Assembly (NCBI GenBank): GCA_003255065.1
Contig: QAOA01005727.1
Coordinates: 1-64,000 of the forward strand
DNA: 64,000 nt
DNA from: Cercis canadensis
Taxonomy: Eukaryota > Streptophyta > Magnoliopsida > Fabales > Fabaceae
Reading direction: 5' to 3'
Made by a program: the position numbers and the translations under genes. The notes under the pieces were generated by a model, which was given only the letters and a program-made list of their open reading frames with translations, did no database searches and was not told where the DNA came from. Shown here piece by piece: positions 11,029-22,991 of the stretch; the stretch's first letter is position 1; each line of letters opens with the position of its first letter.

Positions 11029-13537
11029 ATTCAGTCATGAAAATTGCGTGATTTTTAAGAGAAGCGAGATCGAAAATCTCGGAAAGAAGAAGAAAACGAA
11101 GAGAGAGGAAGGTTCAAAGAAGATGACGGACGACAAAACCCTAGGATTCTCAGCTAACTCAAAAATGCGTGACACAAGCACAGTAAAAAGAAGAAAAAAG
11201 GAAAAATGAAAATGCAGATCTTAAAGTGAGTGAGATGGTTTTAGAGAGAGAAACAATGGGTAAGAAGAAGATAGAGAATGATGAGAGGAAGTAGCTCTCC
11301 ATCTGTGCCCAGTTGAAATTGAGAGAGAGAGGGAGGTGGGCATTAATGACGTTCCGTTATTAGCGTCGAGAGGGGGAAGTGGGTGAAAGAGGTGGTGGTG
11401 GTGTCCGCTAGGAGAGAGAAAAGAGGGAGAGAGAGTGGGAGTGTGGGAGAGTGCGTGTGTCCAAGCGTAGGCTTTATTTTTGAACTTTCAAATACCGATA
11501 TCCTGACACCGGACCTCACCTTCTGCGCGGCAACAGCGTCGTATGATACTCCGTCCACCCTCATTACACGTGTCAGCTATGTAGGATACCACGTCCATGC
11601 CTGGCTGCTTTGATGTGGCAATTCTTCTTCTTCTTCTTCCTTTGGCATGTATTACATTTAGAACCTGGTGGGATTCATCATTCATATGGCAAAGAAAAAT
11701 AAACAAATACAAAATCAGATGGAATTCTTGCGGTAACATGTAGCGAAGAAGAAAAATTAAAATTGTGACAACAATTTCAAAAAATTTACATGAGTCATGA
11801 ATGGACACAAAACACAAATTTGTGTGCTGACTACTGATTTATGATTCACTTATAAGTCATCTACTATATTTTATTTGATATATTTTCTCCCCATTTAACA
11901 TTAATGTAAACAAAAATCTTATATTACATTTACATACTTTTCAGTGAATAATTTTGAGACATATTGTCATAAGTAACCATGGCAATAGCCTCATGGAACT
12001 GCACGTAGAGAAACTAACCCTATAATTTGAATGACATAATCATAAAATTATTGATGCCTGCCAATCCTATGTTTACCTATCATTACATAGAGCTCTGCAA
12101 AATCACATCACTTTGATCTAGTGAGAGGGAATTTTTTGATATTTTCACCATTACTTACATAAAATACAACTGAATATGATGTTACAATAAAAGTTAAGTC
12201 ATAATATAATACAAATCACTATAAATTTAAAATAATTTATTTTTTTACGAATAAGATTATTTATATTTATTTATTTTTATTATTTTTCTATTTTTCTTCA
12301 TAGATCTATTTTTCTCTATTTTATTATTTACTCGTGCGTTACATGAAATTACAGCTAAGCTAATTAAGTTACCTAGACAAACCTTATATATTTCTTACCG
12401 CAGAGGAAGGCTATGTGTTAAGTGTTGTCACTCTTTCTCCTTCCTTTTCCTTTTTCCTTGAGCGCTTTTTCACTGTTGTTACATCTGCTGAATTAAAAGC
12501 CATTGTCTTACATTAAGGATTGGACAAAATCGAGTGTTTAAAGCACGCTCCAATTTTTTTAAATGATCTAGTAATAGTATCTAGCACTAGTATGGTGGCT
12601 AAATTACAAAACATGCATGCAAGGAATCTTTAATTTTGAAAGCATTTTGGCATATTAGGTACCAAACAACATAGTCATATGTGGTGGCCAAAATCTAATG
12701 TATTTTGTTTTGTTTTGTTTTGTGTTTGGGAGGCAGCCTGCCTCGTCAGTTTGTCCACAGTCTCACAGAGATTTGTTTCTACGCCATCACTCTTTAATCT
12801 TTCTCCTTTCTAACAAGGAAGAAAAAAAAAATCAGCCTATTTCCTCATTTAAAAATGTCTCTTTTTTGCATTAAAAAAAGTGTTTTTTTTTTTTGGTACC
12901 GACTCCACATGCAATATTCTTACATGTTTGACCTTAAAAACACGTATGTATGGGTAGGAATAATGTCATTTATTTAGGCTACCCTATGCCTTTGGTTTGC
13001 AAACAAAGCAAAAAGCGACTTATGAAGCCATAATAGGGGAAATTATTAGGACAGACATGCGATTTTGCTTCATCAAAGGGTAACTCATAGGAGCGATTGC
13101 CTCTCCCCATTGGCATTTGACTGTCTAAATCGAGTAATTAAACTCTACCCAACTTGTACAATAGTTAATGCCACATGATCAATGATTGCCATAATTTATT
13201 TTACGTGTAAGAGAGTGTAGAGCTACTAGTGATGAATTTTTGAATTGATCACAGGCAAGTCAAAAAGGCAAACAAAGAGCTCTCCATTTGCATGCTTCTG
13301 CACCTTTTTCTCTATACTTTTCTTTTCATTTATTTTATCTTATTATTTAGGGGGTAAGAGATTGGGTAGGAGCTTCATGAATCCACAGTGAGTGAGATAT
13401 TTGGATCCCATAATTGCGTGACAGGACTCTCCACCTTTTCTTTTCTTTTTTGGGTAGCGTAAGTCTTTGACTTGCTAAATGATTTAGCATTATTGGAGAA
13501 ATATTACAAGAACAAAGCTAATGTGGTGGTTAACAAA
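11029..13537. other. Intergenic sequence and TRM promoter
   Basis: Bases 11029-11560 are GA-rich and probably form the 5' UTR and promoter of the TRM gene. They include GAGAGA tracts and a CACGTG core near 11568. The rest is AT-rich with homopolymer runs. No gene is supported. Confidence 0.5.
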
Positions 13538-13780
13538 CTATGGGGCCAAATTGGGTTTTGGGGATTGACTTGTGAGACATGATTTGTGGTAATTGTAATG
13601 TTCCATGACTCTATTCCCATACTTTGATATTTTGTGGTTGGAGGCATCTTTGGTTTCAGTGTCGTGAATGGATCCAAAGGAAAAGACATCATAACAAGAA
13701 GGATCATTGTTGTCCCCATTAGCTTGTGATAAAAGTTGTGTAAAGCACTCTTCTATGCCATCACAATGATTCCGGAGCTT
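13538..13780 (-). CDS. Possible terminal coding exon, unidentified
   Basis: On the minus strand an acceptor-like ACATAG is followed by 80 sense codons to a TAG at 13538-13540. The translation begins KLRNHCDGIEECFTQLLSQA, and its varied composition is unlike the low-complexity junk around it. A short segment upstream (about 13821-13872, starting MIHELIAGGG) could be a preceding exon ending at a GT, but the phases do not join cleanly. I do not recognise the family. It could be a real small gene, a relic or chance. Confidence 0.25.
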   Translation of the reverse strand, partial: KLRNHCDGIEECFTQLLSQANGDNNDPSCYDVFSFGSIHDTETKDASNHKISKYGNRVMEHYNYHKSCLTSQSPKPNLAP

Positions 13781-16700
13781 CTATGTGTTAAAATGCTTTT
13801 TAATCAAATCGCTCTTCTTAGAAGCATGTGAAAGTAACAAACCTTGGTGCCCCACCACCAGCTATAAGTTCATGAATCATAATGTCTAATCTTTATAACA
13901 CGTATTATTGTCTGCATTGATTTGTTTCTTCTTCCTAATTAACTCTCAAGCTTACCAAGTTTATTTAGGCCAATGCGTATGAGATCTTTTGCGCGTCAAT
14001 TTGTCTAATTGTTTACCTAGTCCACAATGTATGGAATATTTGTCCATATAATAAGGTTTTATAATAAATAATTAAAAAGAGGAAGGAAGAAATGCAGATG
14101 GTGGTTTGGGGAATTATTTGAGAAAGAGAACCTAATTAAAGAAAAGCCTAAAGCAATTTGTCTTAATTAAAGTGAGATGTAGGTCCAAACCATAATTACT
14201 TTTTTGAATGGGGTAATGAACTTTTGACGAGTACATGCTATATACACTTGGGCATTGCCCATTACACCAAATCACCAATATTAATAATAGACCCCTGTTT
14301 TTGACACACCGAAGTTACCAGATTAGGACAGAAACCACAAAGATTTCTGATAACCATCGTAATCACATCCTGCAAACATAAGAAGTTAAGAGGCCTATCA
14401 GTATAGGCCTGCCTAAAATTCTTTGAAATGCACAATTAGTGCAAGCAATTAAATATGTCAAAGCTCAATTTGTAGAGCATAAATCCAATAAACTACTGAA
14501 TAATGATAGTTACACACGTCACTTAATTGAGCCCTCACCTGCACAAAGTTATTCCCTCTATCTTAATTAATCAAGATTGATTGCATCAATGCAACCTGTA
14601 AAAGTCCTTCCTTTTCGTTTCAAGATTGAAAAAATACACCTTTTTTTGTTACTGGATTCAAATTGTTGATTGTTGAAGCGATAACGGTACCTGAGGCAAT
14701 AGGCCCTAAAAGTGTGAATAGAACCAAGCTGGGCTAACAGTAGTAGCGTCCGAAAAGCAGGTGGATCCAAGAAGAATCTTTTGGGTACGGTGCTGAATCA
14801 AGGTTGCCCTATCAATCAAAAAGCCCCAGCGTAGCACACTCCATTTGCTTGTTTTTTCTCCCTCTCTTTCTTTTTCTTTTCTTTTCCTTTCTGTTGTATT
14901 TTTTTTTATATATGGCTAAGGCACTGTAATTGACTAGACCAAAACTAGAAACCCGCTCATATGATTTACAAAACCTGAAATTTTGAATCTAAGGTGAGGC
15001 TCCCTCGAATCCTGTAATTCCTGTTAAACTTCATTGAAATCATTCAAATGCAACATCAAGAGCTAAGGATGCAAATTGGCGGATCAAACATACACAAAAG
15101 AGTGTTACAAGGAAGAAATGTTTTTTTTTTTGACTGGCTTTAAAATTTGCCGTGGGGATGGGGCTAAAAAATAACATTTCTTCCATGTACACTTCTTTTG
15201 GCAGAGTACATGCAGTTAACTGACAGCAAGGGAAAAAGTTGACATGTCTACTCACATCAAAGAAATTTGCATGTATACTATAGATGCAAATAAAAGAAAA
15301 CAGTTCAAGGGCAAAAAAAAAAAACTAGGCTTACAGTTCAATGGATCAACGTCATCAACTCATAATTGCTGTGCACTATTCAGATCATACAAATATACAA
15401 TACATACAAACTAAATTAGAAATCACACAATTATGATTAATTGATATACTTTACTTCTTTTTCTTTCTATGGTTGCTAAGTCTACTCAACCTCTACCTTT
15501 ACTCGAAGCTAATCACAAAATTTTGAAAGATCATGCAAGCTTGGAAAGGATTATTAGAAAGTCTTTCTGTGTTCCACTGAACGCTTAAAAAGGGTGTTTG
15601 CCAAACTAGGCACAACACAAATACACGCGATTAGACCAATATTGTGGCTAATTTATAAAAAAATAAAATCAAAAGATAATAATTTCTTGTTGTATCTATT
15701 TTATAAATCTGCCAAACACCCTCTATAACCCAACCAAAAACAAAGGTGATCACAATTGATTTAACATCTCCACGAAGAGATATCCACCATGATAAGGATT
15801 CCAGTTGCTACACAAGATTATTAGCAAGCACAAAAAAATACCTATTTACTGACCTCTCAGGAGCAATAGCAATGTCAATAGCACCAAATTGATTTATACC
15901 GGCTAAACACCACCTACAACATCATGTCATGATAGTGTTGCAAACATTAATAAGGTGCCAAATATGCAAAACAACTAAACAACAAAAATGATATCAGCAT
16001 TTCTAAAATCAGTTTTCTCAACATTGGGGAACAAAATTGCTATACATACCATCATACGAAAATTCCTCCTCCCTCACTCTGGCTTTAAATTTTGCCGTGG
16101 GGATGGGGGTAGGAGGGGGGACGGCAAGAAACTAATTAAGAATGATACTTGATCCATGCTTTTGTGCTGATCCCAGTATCCACAAAACCTCAGGAGGAAA
16201 AAAGCATTTACCGCACCAAACGAACAACATATGTACATCCAAAAGGTTTTGGACTTTAGTCAACCATGTAAAAAATGAAGACCAATTCTAACAAATAAAA
16301 TAGAGTTATTCCAAAATACACACAACTTATTCACAAAATCCACGAAATTTACTCGGCTGTAACACTAATCAGGCAAGCTACGTAATAGTTATCTGTTGGT
16401 TACTCTTCTGACCAGTCCTGCATCTGGTAGTCCCAAAAGATGCAGAATAGCATCCTCAAAATATCAGTAGAGTCCTTTACGAAACGTAGCATTCTATTTC
16501 CATTTCACCAGGGAAATTCCATTGATTCATTTAGAAAAGAAGAAATCAAAAACATTTCTAGGACATACAATCTTTAACAATGCCAACGTAGAAGAAATCA
16601 TCTAAAACTCCATTCAACCCAAGTCTTTATAATTCAAGATATCTACTGCATCTCTTCGAGAAGTGGAAGCAGACACAACTGTGACTGGTGCAGGGAACTG

Positions 16701-17895
16701 GTTAACAAACTAGGAAAAGATGAGGCAAGCAGAAATGACCATAAGCAACATGCTCACATGTTACCAGTCTCATTACTTTAAGTGTATGAAACTCAAGTTC
16801 ATACACTGAAAGTTCCATACCTTAAACCTCACATAAGAAGAAAGAACCAAAATACACCGGCATAAACATGACATTATACATTATCACATCAGTGAAAGCA
16901 TACTCCAACTTACATCCCCAGACAGTTTCAAGGCTGCAAATGCCAACTTGGATAAACCAAAAGGTACTTAGTGTGTTCTCTTTATATAATGAGATACAAT
17001 TCAATACAACAAAAATTTTACAACTGGAATTATTAAGATTCTATATACTTAATAATTATATATACACAAACCTTTTGCCACAATACTCCACAAACTGTAC
17101 TTGGTAGAATCTGAATTTAACTGATACCACTCAAATTTTGTTCTATCCAACTTAGATTCCACCACATACCATAGTTGTACATAGTTGCGGCAAAGCTGTT
17201 GTGAGACATGGTTACTTTATATAATAAGCCACAAGATTTAACAAATTCACATCATTCAGATTTGACTGAACAACTAAGTGAAGTCATAAGTAGAGTGCAA
17301 AAGAAAATTGAGCATAATAGAATGCCGCTATATCCAAACTCCACAGTGAACAATAACTGTGAGATAAAATTTTCCAACAACACCATCCATAATCGTAATG
17401 TGTAAAAACCATGTAATTTCTAACTGAATTTCAATTTTCAATAAATAGACATTCTTGTTCAGGAAAAGTGTTCCAGGATAGAGTCTCATGCTTATCTTAT
17501 GCATGGTAGTTATGGGTGAAGTCATGTTTGTACCCAAAAGCTAGGAAGAAGATTCTGTACCATAGATGGAACTAATAAAAAGTACCAATGTTTGTACCAA
17601 AATAGCTTGTTCATCGACCTCCATACTATCTATATCTACCACAAAACTGACCATCTGACCAACAGTCATTTTCAACAAACATGACAAATAAAGCTACTCG
17701 TCTACAACATCAATTGGATTACTATCCAAAGGAATTAACGAAACAAAAGCAAAAAATGGGAAGAAAAGAAAAGGGGGAGCAGGGGGGGTGGGGGGGGTTA
17801 AATTTTTTTTAAAAAAAAAAAGAAAGAGGAAAGGCAACCTCTGTGTATAATCGTCCAGATATCACCTAGGGAAGAAACTCAGTTAGTCATCTTTC
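13781..17895. other. Gene-poor intergenic stretch
   Basis: No reading frame resembles a known protein. Visible structures are a 20-bp palindrome at 14391-14410 and a short dispersed repeat (CTTTAAAATTTGCCGTGGGG at about 15140, near copy at about 16083). There is also a purine/G-rich tract at 17765-17830 just 3' of the TPR gene. Parts close to 17895 are probably 3' UTR of that gene. Confidence 0.5.
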
Positions 17896-18981
17896 TTAGC
17901 TCTTGGCACCTGCTGCCTCTCTCTCTACCTTCTGTGAGAAAAACTTCGTGGCAAACATATTTTCCTCAAAATACTCTCTATAAGGATGATTCTTGGGGAC
18001 GAGCTTCCGGAACTTCTCAAATTGTTTCTCGGCTTCATCCTTCTTTCTTAGCAAAGTGTATATTATACCCTGACACAAATACGGCCTGAAATCTCTTGGT
18101 TCTTCCTTTACGAGCTCCTGATAGGCCTTCAACGCATCAAAATAGTCTCCCTCCATAACTTTAATCTGCGCAATCAAGAGCTTGAAGTCCCTGACATCTG
18201 TCATCCTCTTTTGCTTTTTGCACAACTCCATTGCTTCTCCAATCCTCTTCAACAAATCTTGCAAGGACCCATCCGATTCCGAAGTTGCCATTACAAGGCC
18301 ATGATACGCTTCAACGCGATATGGGTCTTTCTTTAGAATCTCTTCGAACTCATTTCTGGCCGATTCGTAGTCACCGTTGTAGATATACATGTGAGCCTTC
18401 AGCAGTGGCCACTCAGACTCAACGGGTTCAAGTTCGATCAAACGGTCTATCACCTGAATTGCTTCTTCAAGTTTGCGCCCTCTTATTTTGACCTCCATGA
18501 GAGATCGGAGTGCTTCGACATCATTGGGATTGTCGCTCAATTGTTCTTCAATCAATCTTTCTTTTTCTTCGAGAGGAAGATTTTCCGTCGACTCGTTGGT
18601 GGACTCCACAGAGGGTGGCGCAACCGGGACTGCAATGACGGGCTTGTGCTGAAGACGCATGAAGAATAATGCGGCTGTAGCTATGGTAATGCAGGTGGTT
18701 CTGACGAGCGGTGAGAAAAGGGGGTTTAGGGTTTGGAGCAGCTGGGCAAGAGTGTACCTGGGTTTACAAGAAACAGGGTCGGGGGAAGACGCTGGGGACG
18801 AGAACGACGCTCTGACATGTGATAACTTCAACGATGACGACGAAAATTGCGGTGGTAACACCGGCGGCGATAGTGTACGAAACGAGACCGAGGATGAGGG
18901 TATTGGAAATGATGAACGGTGGTGACTGAGTGAGAGGTGGAGCGGTTGGTGACGGTGATGCAGTTTAGCCAGAGACTCCAT
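17896..18981 (-). CDS. Chloroplast TPR protein, SLOW GREEN 1-like (361 aa)
   Basis: This single-exon gene encodes a protein with an S-, P- and H-rich, acid-poor N terminus of about 60 residues that looks like a plastid transit peptide. A hydrophobic segment follows at about 93-112 (TTCITIATAALFFM). About residues 135-340 form degenerate tetratricopeptide repeats, for example NPNDVEALRSLMEVKIRGRK and DPYRVEAYHGLVMA. This architecture matches SLOW GREEN 1-type proteins, which support early chloroplast and thylakoid development. TPRs mediate protein-protein contacts; the partner here is unknown. Its place between TRM and AFC1 suggests it is the counterpart of Arabidopsis At3g53560 (from memory), an SG1-related protein, rather than strict SG1. 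Site II motifs (GGCCCA) lie upstream near 19390-19460. Confidence 0.82.
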   Translation of the reverse strand: MESLAKLHHRHQPLHLSLSHHRSSFPIPSSSVSFRTLSPPVLPPQFSSSSLKLSHVRASFSSPASSPDPVSCKPRYTLAQLLQTLNPLFSPLVRTTCITIATAALFFMRLQHKPVIAVPVAPPSVESTNESTENLPLEEKERLIEEQLSDNPNDVEALRSLMEVKIRGRKLEEAIQVIDRLIELEPVESEWPLLKAHMYIYNGDYESARNEFEEILKKDPYRVEAYHGLVMATSESDGSLQDLLKRIGEAMELCKKQKRMTDVRDFKLLIAQIKVMEGDYFDALKAYQELVKEEPRDFRPYLCQGIIYTLLRKKDEAEKQFEKFRKLVPKNHPYREYFEENMFATKFFSQKVEREAAGAKS

Positions 18982-20524
18982 GGCTCAGGCGTGAAATGGA
19001 GATGAAGAGAATAAGAGAGCCTAGCTAGCTAATTCTAAAACCCTGATTACAGACGAAGGAGGGTGTAGGGATTAGGGGGGAACGAGAAGTTCAAAACCCC
19101 TTATGAGAATTGAGACGAGAATATACCGTTTCTGCGTCAGATTATACTAATAGGACGACAATGAAAAATCAATCAGAACGATGTCGTTTCAAACGAGAAA
19201 TTGATCTTTTCTCTATTGGCGTGTTTTTGATGCTTTGATTTTGATAAAAAGACCCACCGACCCGAACGAATTCTGGAGTGGATACAAGTGAGCCTAATTT
19301 CATAGTTCATCAATAACCGTGTTTCGATATTGGGCTAACCCGAGTAAGGGGCCTTATTAAACCGTTCACTGCCTGTTTTACTTTTGGGCCACATTCATGC
19401 AAAGACGAAAGGTTGTAAAATCCGTTTTGGATCATAGGCCCAACTTCTAGGCCCAGTTCCTCTAATCAACAAATTGATTATTTTTAAAATTTTCTGAAAA
19501 AAAGGCCAGGTCGAGAAATACTTTTTGGAAGGCTGAAAATATAGGCCCAGTTACTAAAATCAACAATGACTTCTGGATATTTTTTAACCAAGTGTTGTCA
19601 AGAATACGTTCTTTGAGATCTAAAGACAAAAGAATATGACCAAAAAACAAATATTAAGACAGAGAATCCACTTGAGTAAGAAAGAATGTTCTAAAAGTGT
19701 GGTTTATCTCATAATTATAATTGATTTGATTTAAAAATAAATTAATTTTAAATTACTTAAAAAGTGTTATTTGGATTTGTACATCACCATCTAATGCATA
19801 AAAATGACTTGTAAATAAAATTAATTTCTAAACTAATATGATTCCAAAGAAATTTTATCAATAAATTCATTCGTTATGAATAATATATTTATTTAAAACT
19901 CAATTCAATTTCATAATTTATGATTTCAAAGATAACCTAAATGTATATTTTTTGGGGTAAATAAAACTAGGATATATATTACATTATTTACAGTTATTAT
20001 ACGAAATAAATATTAAAACTAGCATATACTATATATTAAACCCAGATCCTAAAAAAATTTCCAAGAGTTGAATGACCAATTGAGCTGTTGGTGGTCAAAA
20101 TTCATTTAAATAATTCGTCATTATTTCAAAATAAAGATATGGAGTTTCTGGTATAGAGGGGCAAAAAAAAAAACTTGTTAATATTGTTCAGAAAATTAGA
20201 CATCAATTTTGAAGATTGAAAAACAAAAAATTAAAAGGGTCATGTGGTACCCTCCTCATTTTAAAATATGAGGTAGCACTGTATTGATCTCTCAAAACAT
20301 GAGTTTTTGGACAAAAATAATTTATACTTTTAAATTTAGTGCACTGTATTTTCAACTAATTGTGATCACTTAATTTTATGTAAGTTTTGCACCGAGTTTA
20401 AGAACAATAATTATTTTGTCAAGATCTCAAACTTAAGAGAATCAAGGTAGCGCTACTAATTTTATTTTTTTTCCTTGAGAGCAGCTTAGCAAAACCCAAA
20501 TGTTTTTTTTTTTTTAAAAAAAAG
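18982..20524. other. Intergenic sequence and promoter of the SG1-like gene
   Basis: The first ~480 bases contain several TGGGCC/GGCCCA site II motifs (19330-19460), common in promoters of nuclear genes for organelle proteins. Further on the sequence is AT-rich with no supported gene. Confidence 0.5.
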
Positions 20525-21318
20525 GGTTTATTTAGATAAGATATTTGTAGAGTGTAATGTATTTTTAGAGTGTATTTAAAATTATCTTGTTTGGATACTT
20601 TTTTAAAGGTATTTTTCAAAATTTTAATGTATTTTTTAATAACTTTTAAAGTCTTAATATAGTGTATTTCAAATTCATTCTATATAGAGTGAATTTCAAA
20701 TTTACTTTCTAATTTCTCTTTCCTTCTCCCCTGACCCTTGCTTGATACCTCTCCTCTCCCTCCCACCCCACTCCCTTATACCTCTCCTCTCCCTCTTGTT
20801 CACCATCCCAACACTCCTCCAACCACCGCTGCCGCCCACCAGCACTGTGGTCGTTGACCATCAGTACCACCATAGATGCAAACTATTCCTTCTTATTACT
20901 CCTTTCACCAAATACACAGAACAAATGGTCAAGCTCCCAACTCATTCTAAAATTTAACGAAGCTTTTGTCAACTACTAGTAATTTAAGAAGCAAATAAAA
21001 AGAATCAAGCAAGCAAGAGTTCTCAAATAAGAGAATAAAGTTTGTTGCATATTTTAACAATATAGTGAGTTGACTCAATGAGTTTGTGACGAGTTAACTC
21101 ATTGAGTTTGTAGCAAGTTAACTTATTGAGTTTGCTAATATTAAGTTTGAGTGCGAGTTGACTCAGTGTGTTTCTTTTTTTAGGCTAAATAATTTTTTAT
21201 ATAATAAAATGTCTAAAAACAAAATATTTTACAAATTTAAGCATTTAAAATATTGTATTTCAGTTATATATATTTTAAATTTGTGTGAATTTTAGAAATA
21301 TCCTATCTGAACATAACC
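20525..21318. mobile_element. Non-autonomous TIR element (~0.8 kb)
   Basis: The left end GGTTTATTTAGATAAGATAT and the complement of the right end, GGTTATGTTCAGATAGGATA, form an imperfect inverted repeat of about 22 bases. The interior has no transposase and includes a 24-bp tandem repeat at 21067-21138. I did not find a clear target-site duplication, so the superfamily is unassigned. Confidence 0.5.
21067..21138. repeat. 24-bp tandem repeat, three units
   Basis: The units GAGTTGACTCAATGAGTTTG(TGAC), GAGTTAACTCATTGAGTTTG(TAGC) and AAGTTAACTTATTGAGTTTG(CTAA) occur at exact 24-base spacing. A fourth partial unit occurs near 21155. Each contains a near-palindromic GAGTTAACTC core. Confidence 0.85.
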
Positions 21319-21912
21319 TAACTAAAAGGAGAAAAAGATGGAATTGAGGGATGCTTATATTATGCTGGGCAATTTGTCGTATTGAATAATGAAAATGAAC
21401 AAGCAGTTGGCTACGGTATCAAATATAGAATAGAAACGAAGGTGATGACAACCAGACAGAGAAAGGTCGAGCATCGCCCATGGTCCATACACACACATCA
21501 TTAATTGCCAAATCTCATAAAAAAACAGCTGACAGAAAACGAAACCCTATAAACAATGAAACCCTCAAACATACGTTTCAAATTCAAACCTTTAATTCAT
21601 CAGAGACAAATATACCGAATAAGGAACTCTGAAAGGACCACAAGGGAAGATCCCAGCCATTTGTTAACTATTGGCACTTTGACACATGTATTCATTCCAC
21701 GTCATCTTCCCCTCCCAATCACTGTAGAGTGCTTACTTCGACTTCCACATGTTCCGACAATTAAAGAATGCCTGTTTCTCCATTCGTCGTCGTATGCTGT
21801 TTTGTCCTCCATTCCCTGCCTCTGTTTTACTCTCATACCCTTGGGTTAGCGACATTATTTACGGCAACAACCAAGTATGGCGGCCATGATTTTATTCAAC
21901 GGCTAATGAAAT

Positions 21913-22493
21913 TCAATATTGGTGGGAATTAGAATCAGAAACCAGATTGTGTATCCTTTTGCTTGCTTCTCTCTCAGAATCATCAGAAGCTCTTTCTAAT
22001 TTTGCTTCTGCTATACTCTTTGAATAGGCCTCGAAGAACTCCTTGTTCTCTTTCTCTAACTCTTTCCACACTGCATGCATGCGTATATCATATATATGAG
22101 CCTTTCTTAATTTATTTTTTGGCATTAGTTAAGTACTAGCTAGGGGTAGGTGACTGACCAGTGGAGGTAATAACCGGTTTGATATTTGCATGTTTAGAGA
22201 GAGCTTCCATGCATTCTTCTTTGCTCATGTTAAATAAGATACACTCCTCTATCAAACGGTGCACCTATATATATGTAGCAAATCAAACCATATAAGAATT
22301 TCACTATAATAACAAGAAGAAACTAAAGAAGGTTACGGGTAATTAATATAGTAAAGACCAAGATTATATTAACTTACATCAGAAATAATATAGATATTAA
22401 TTAGACATACACACAGAGAGCGACGACAGAGATAGAGGATAATAAGCAAGCAAAACTCACCAAATGGATATAAGAAGCAGAGGAATCGTCCAT
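21913..22493 (-). CDS. Plant protein 1589 family (TIGR01589/A_thal_3526), three exons
   Basis: Coding exons 22461-22493, 22159-22264 and 21913-22070 join in frame through GT-AG introns to give 98 aa, starting MDDSSASYIHL. The core reads VHRLIEECILFNMSKEECME and continues into ALSKHANIKPVITSTVWKEL and EKENKEFFEAYSK. This is the signature of the small plant-only 1589 family of unknown function. The length fits the family (about 80-110 aa) and the introns split the domain at plausible places. The charged C-terminal tail (ERASDDSEREASKRIHNL) is probably helical. Nothing in the sequence shows localisation. A CT/GA-rich leader lies at 22600-22700, and G-boxes lie further upstream. Confidence 0.85.
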
Positions 22494-22872
22494 GATCTGA
22501 TATGAGTGAGAATTAGACAAGGTGCCTACCCTGCTTGCTCTCCCTGTATCTGAATGATATTTAGAGAGAGCACCGAAGAAGCTAGATGCTTGAATAGGAA
22601 ACAAAAGGAGAGCTAAAAGGGGTAGGAGAAGAAAAAGAGAGAAAAGATAAGAAAAGATGACGGGAAAGAAAGAAAGATAGAGAGAGAAGAAACCAGACGA
22701 AGAAAGCTAAAGAGATGGTTAGATTTATAAGGAAGGTGCTTCTATTCTCTTCAACATTTGGGTAGGTTATATAACATATTAAAAGAATAATTGTCACTAA
22801 CTGCTAAAAAAAACACAAGGGGAAGGAGAAGGCACATGAACGTATGATGTCAGGCAGCTGTGGGGTCAAAAA

Positions 22873-22991
22873 TCCCACGTGGGAGCAAAACGGGGATTGG
22901 TGGAGAGGGGATTAGAAGAGATTCTATAAGAATCATCATATGCGTCTTTTCTTATTACGTGCCAGTGGGGCCAAGCTCCACGTGACACGTG
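22873..22991 (-). promoter_or_regulatory. G-box/ABRE cluster upstream of the 1589-family gene
   Basis: Three CACGTG cores occur within 120 bases. One is centred in the 12-bp palindrome TCCCACGTGGGA (22873-22884); the others are at 22979-22984 and 22986-22991, separated by one base. G-boxes bind bZIP and bHLH/PIF factors, and clustered ones often act as ABA- or light-responsive elements. The 1589-family gene starts about 380 bases away on the minus strand. Confidence 0.6.
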
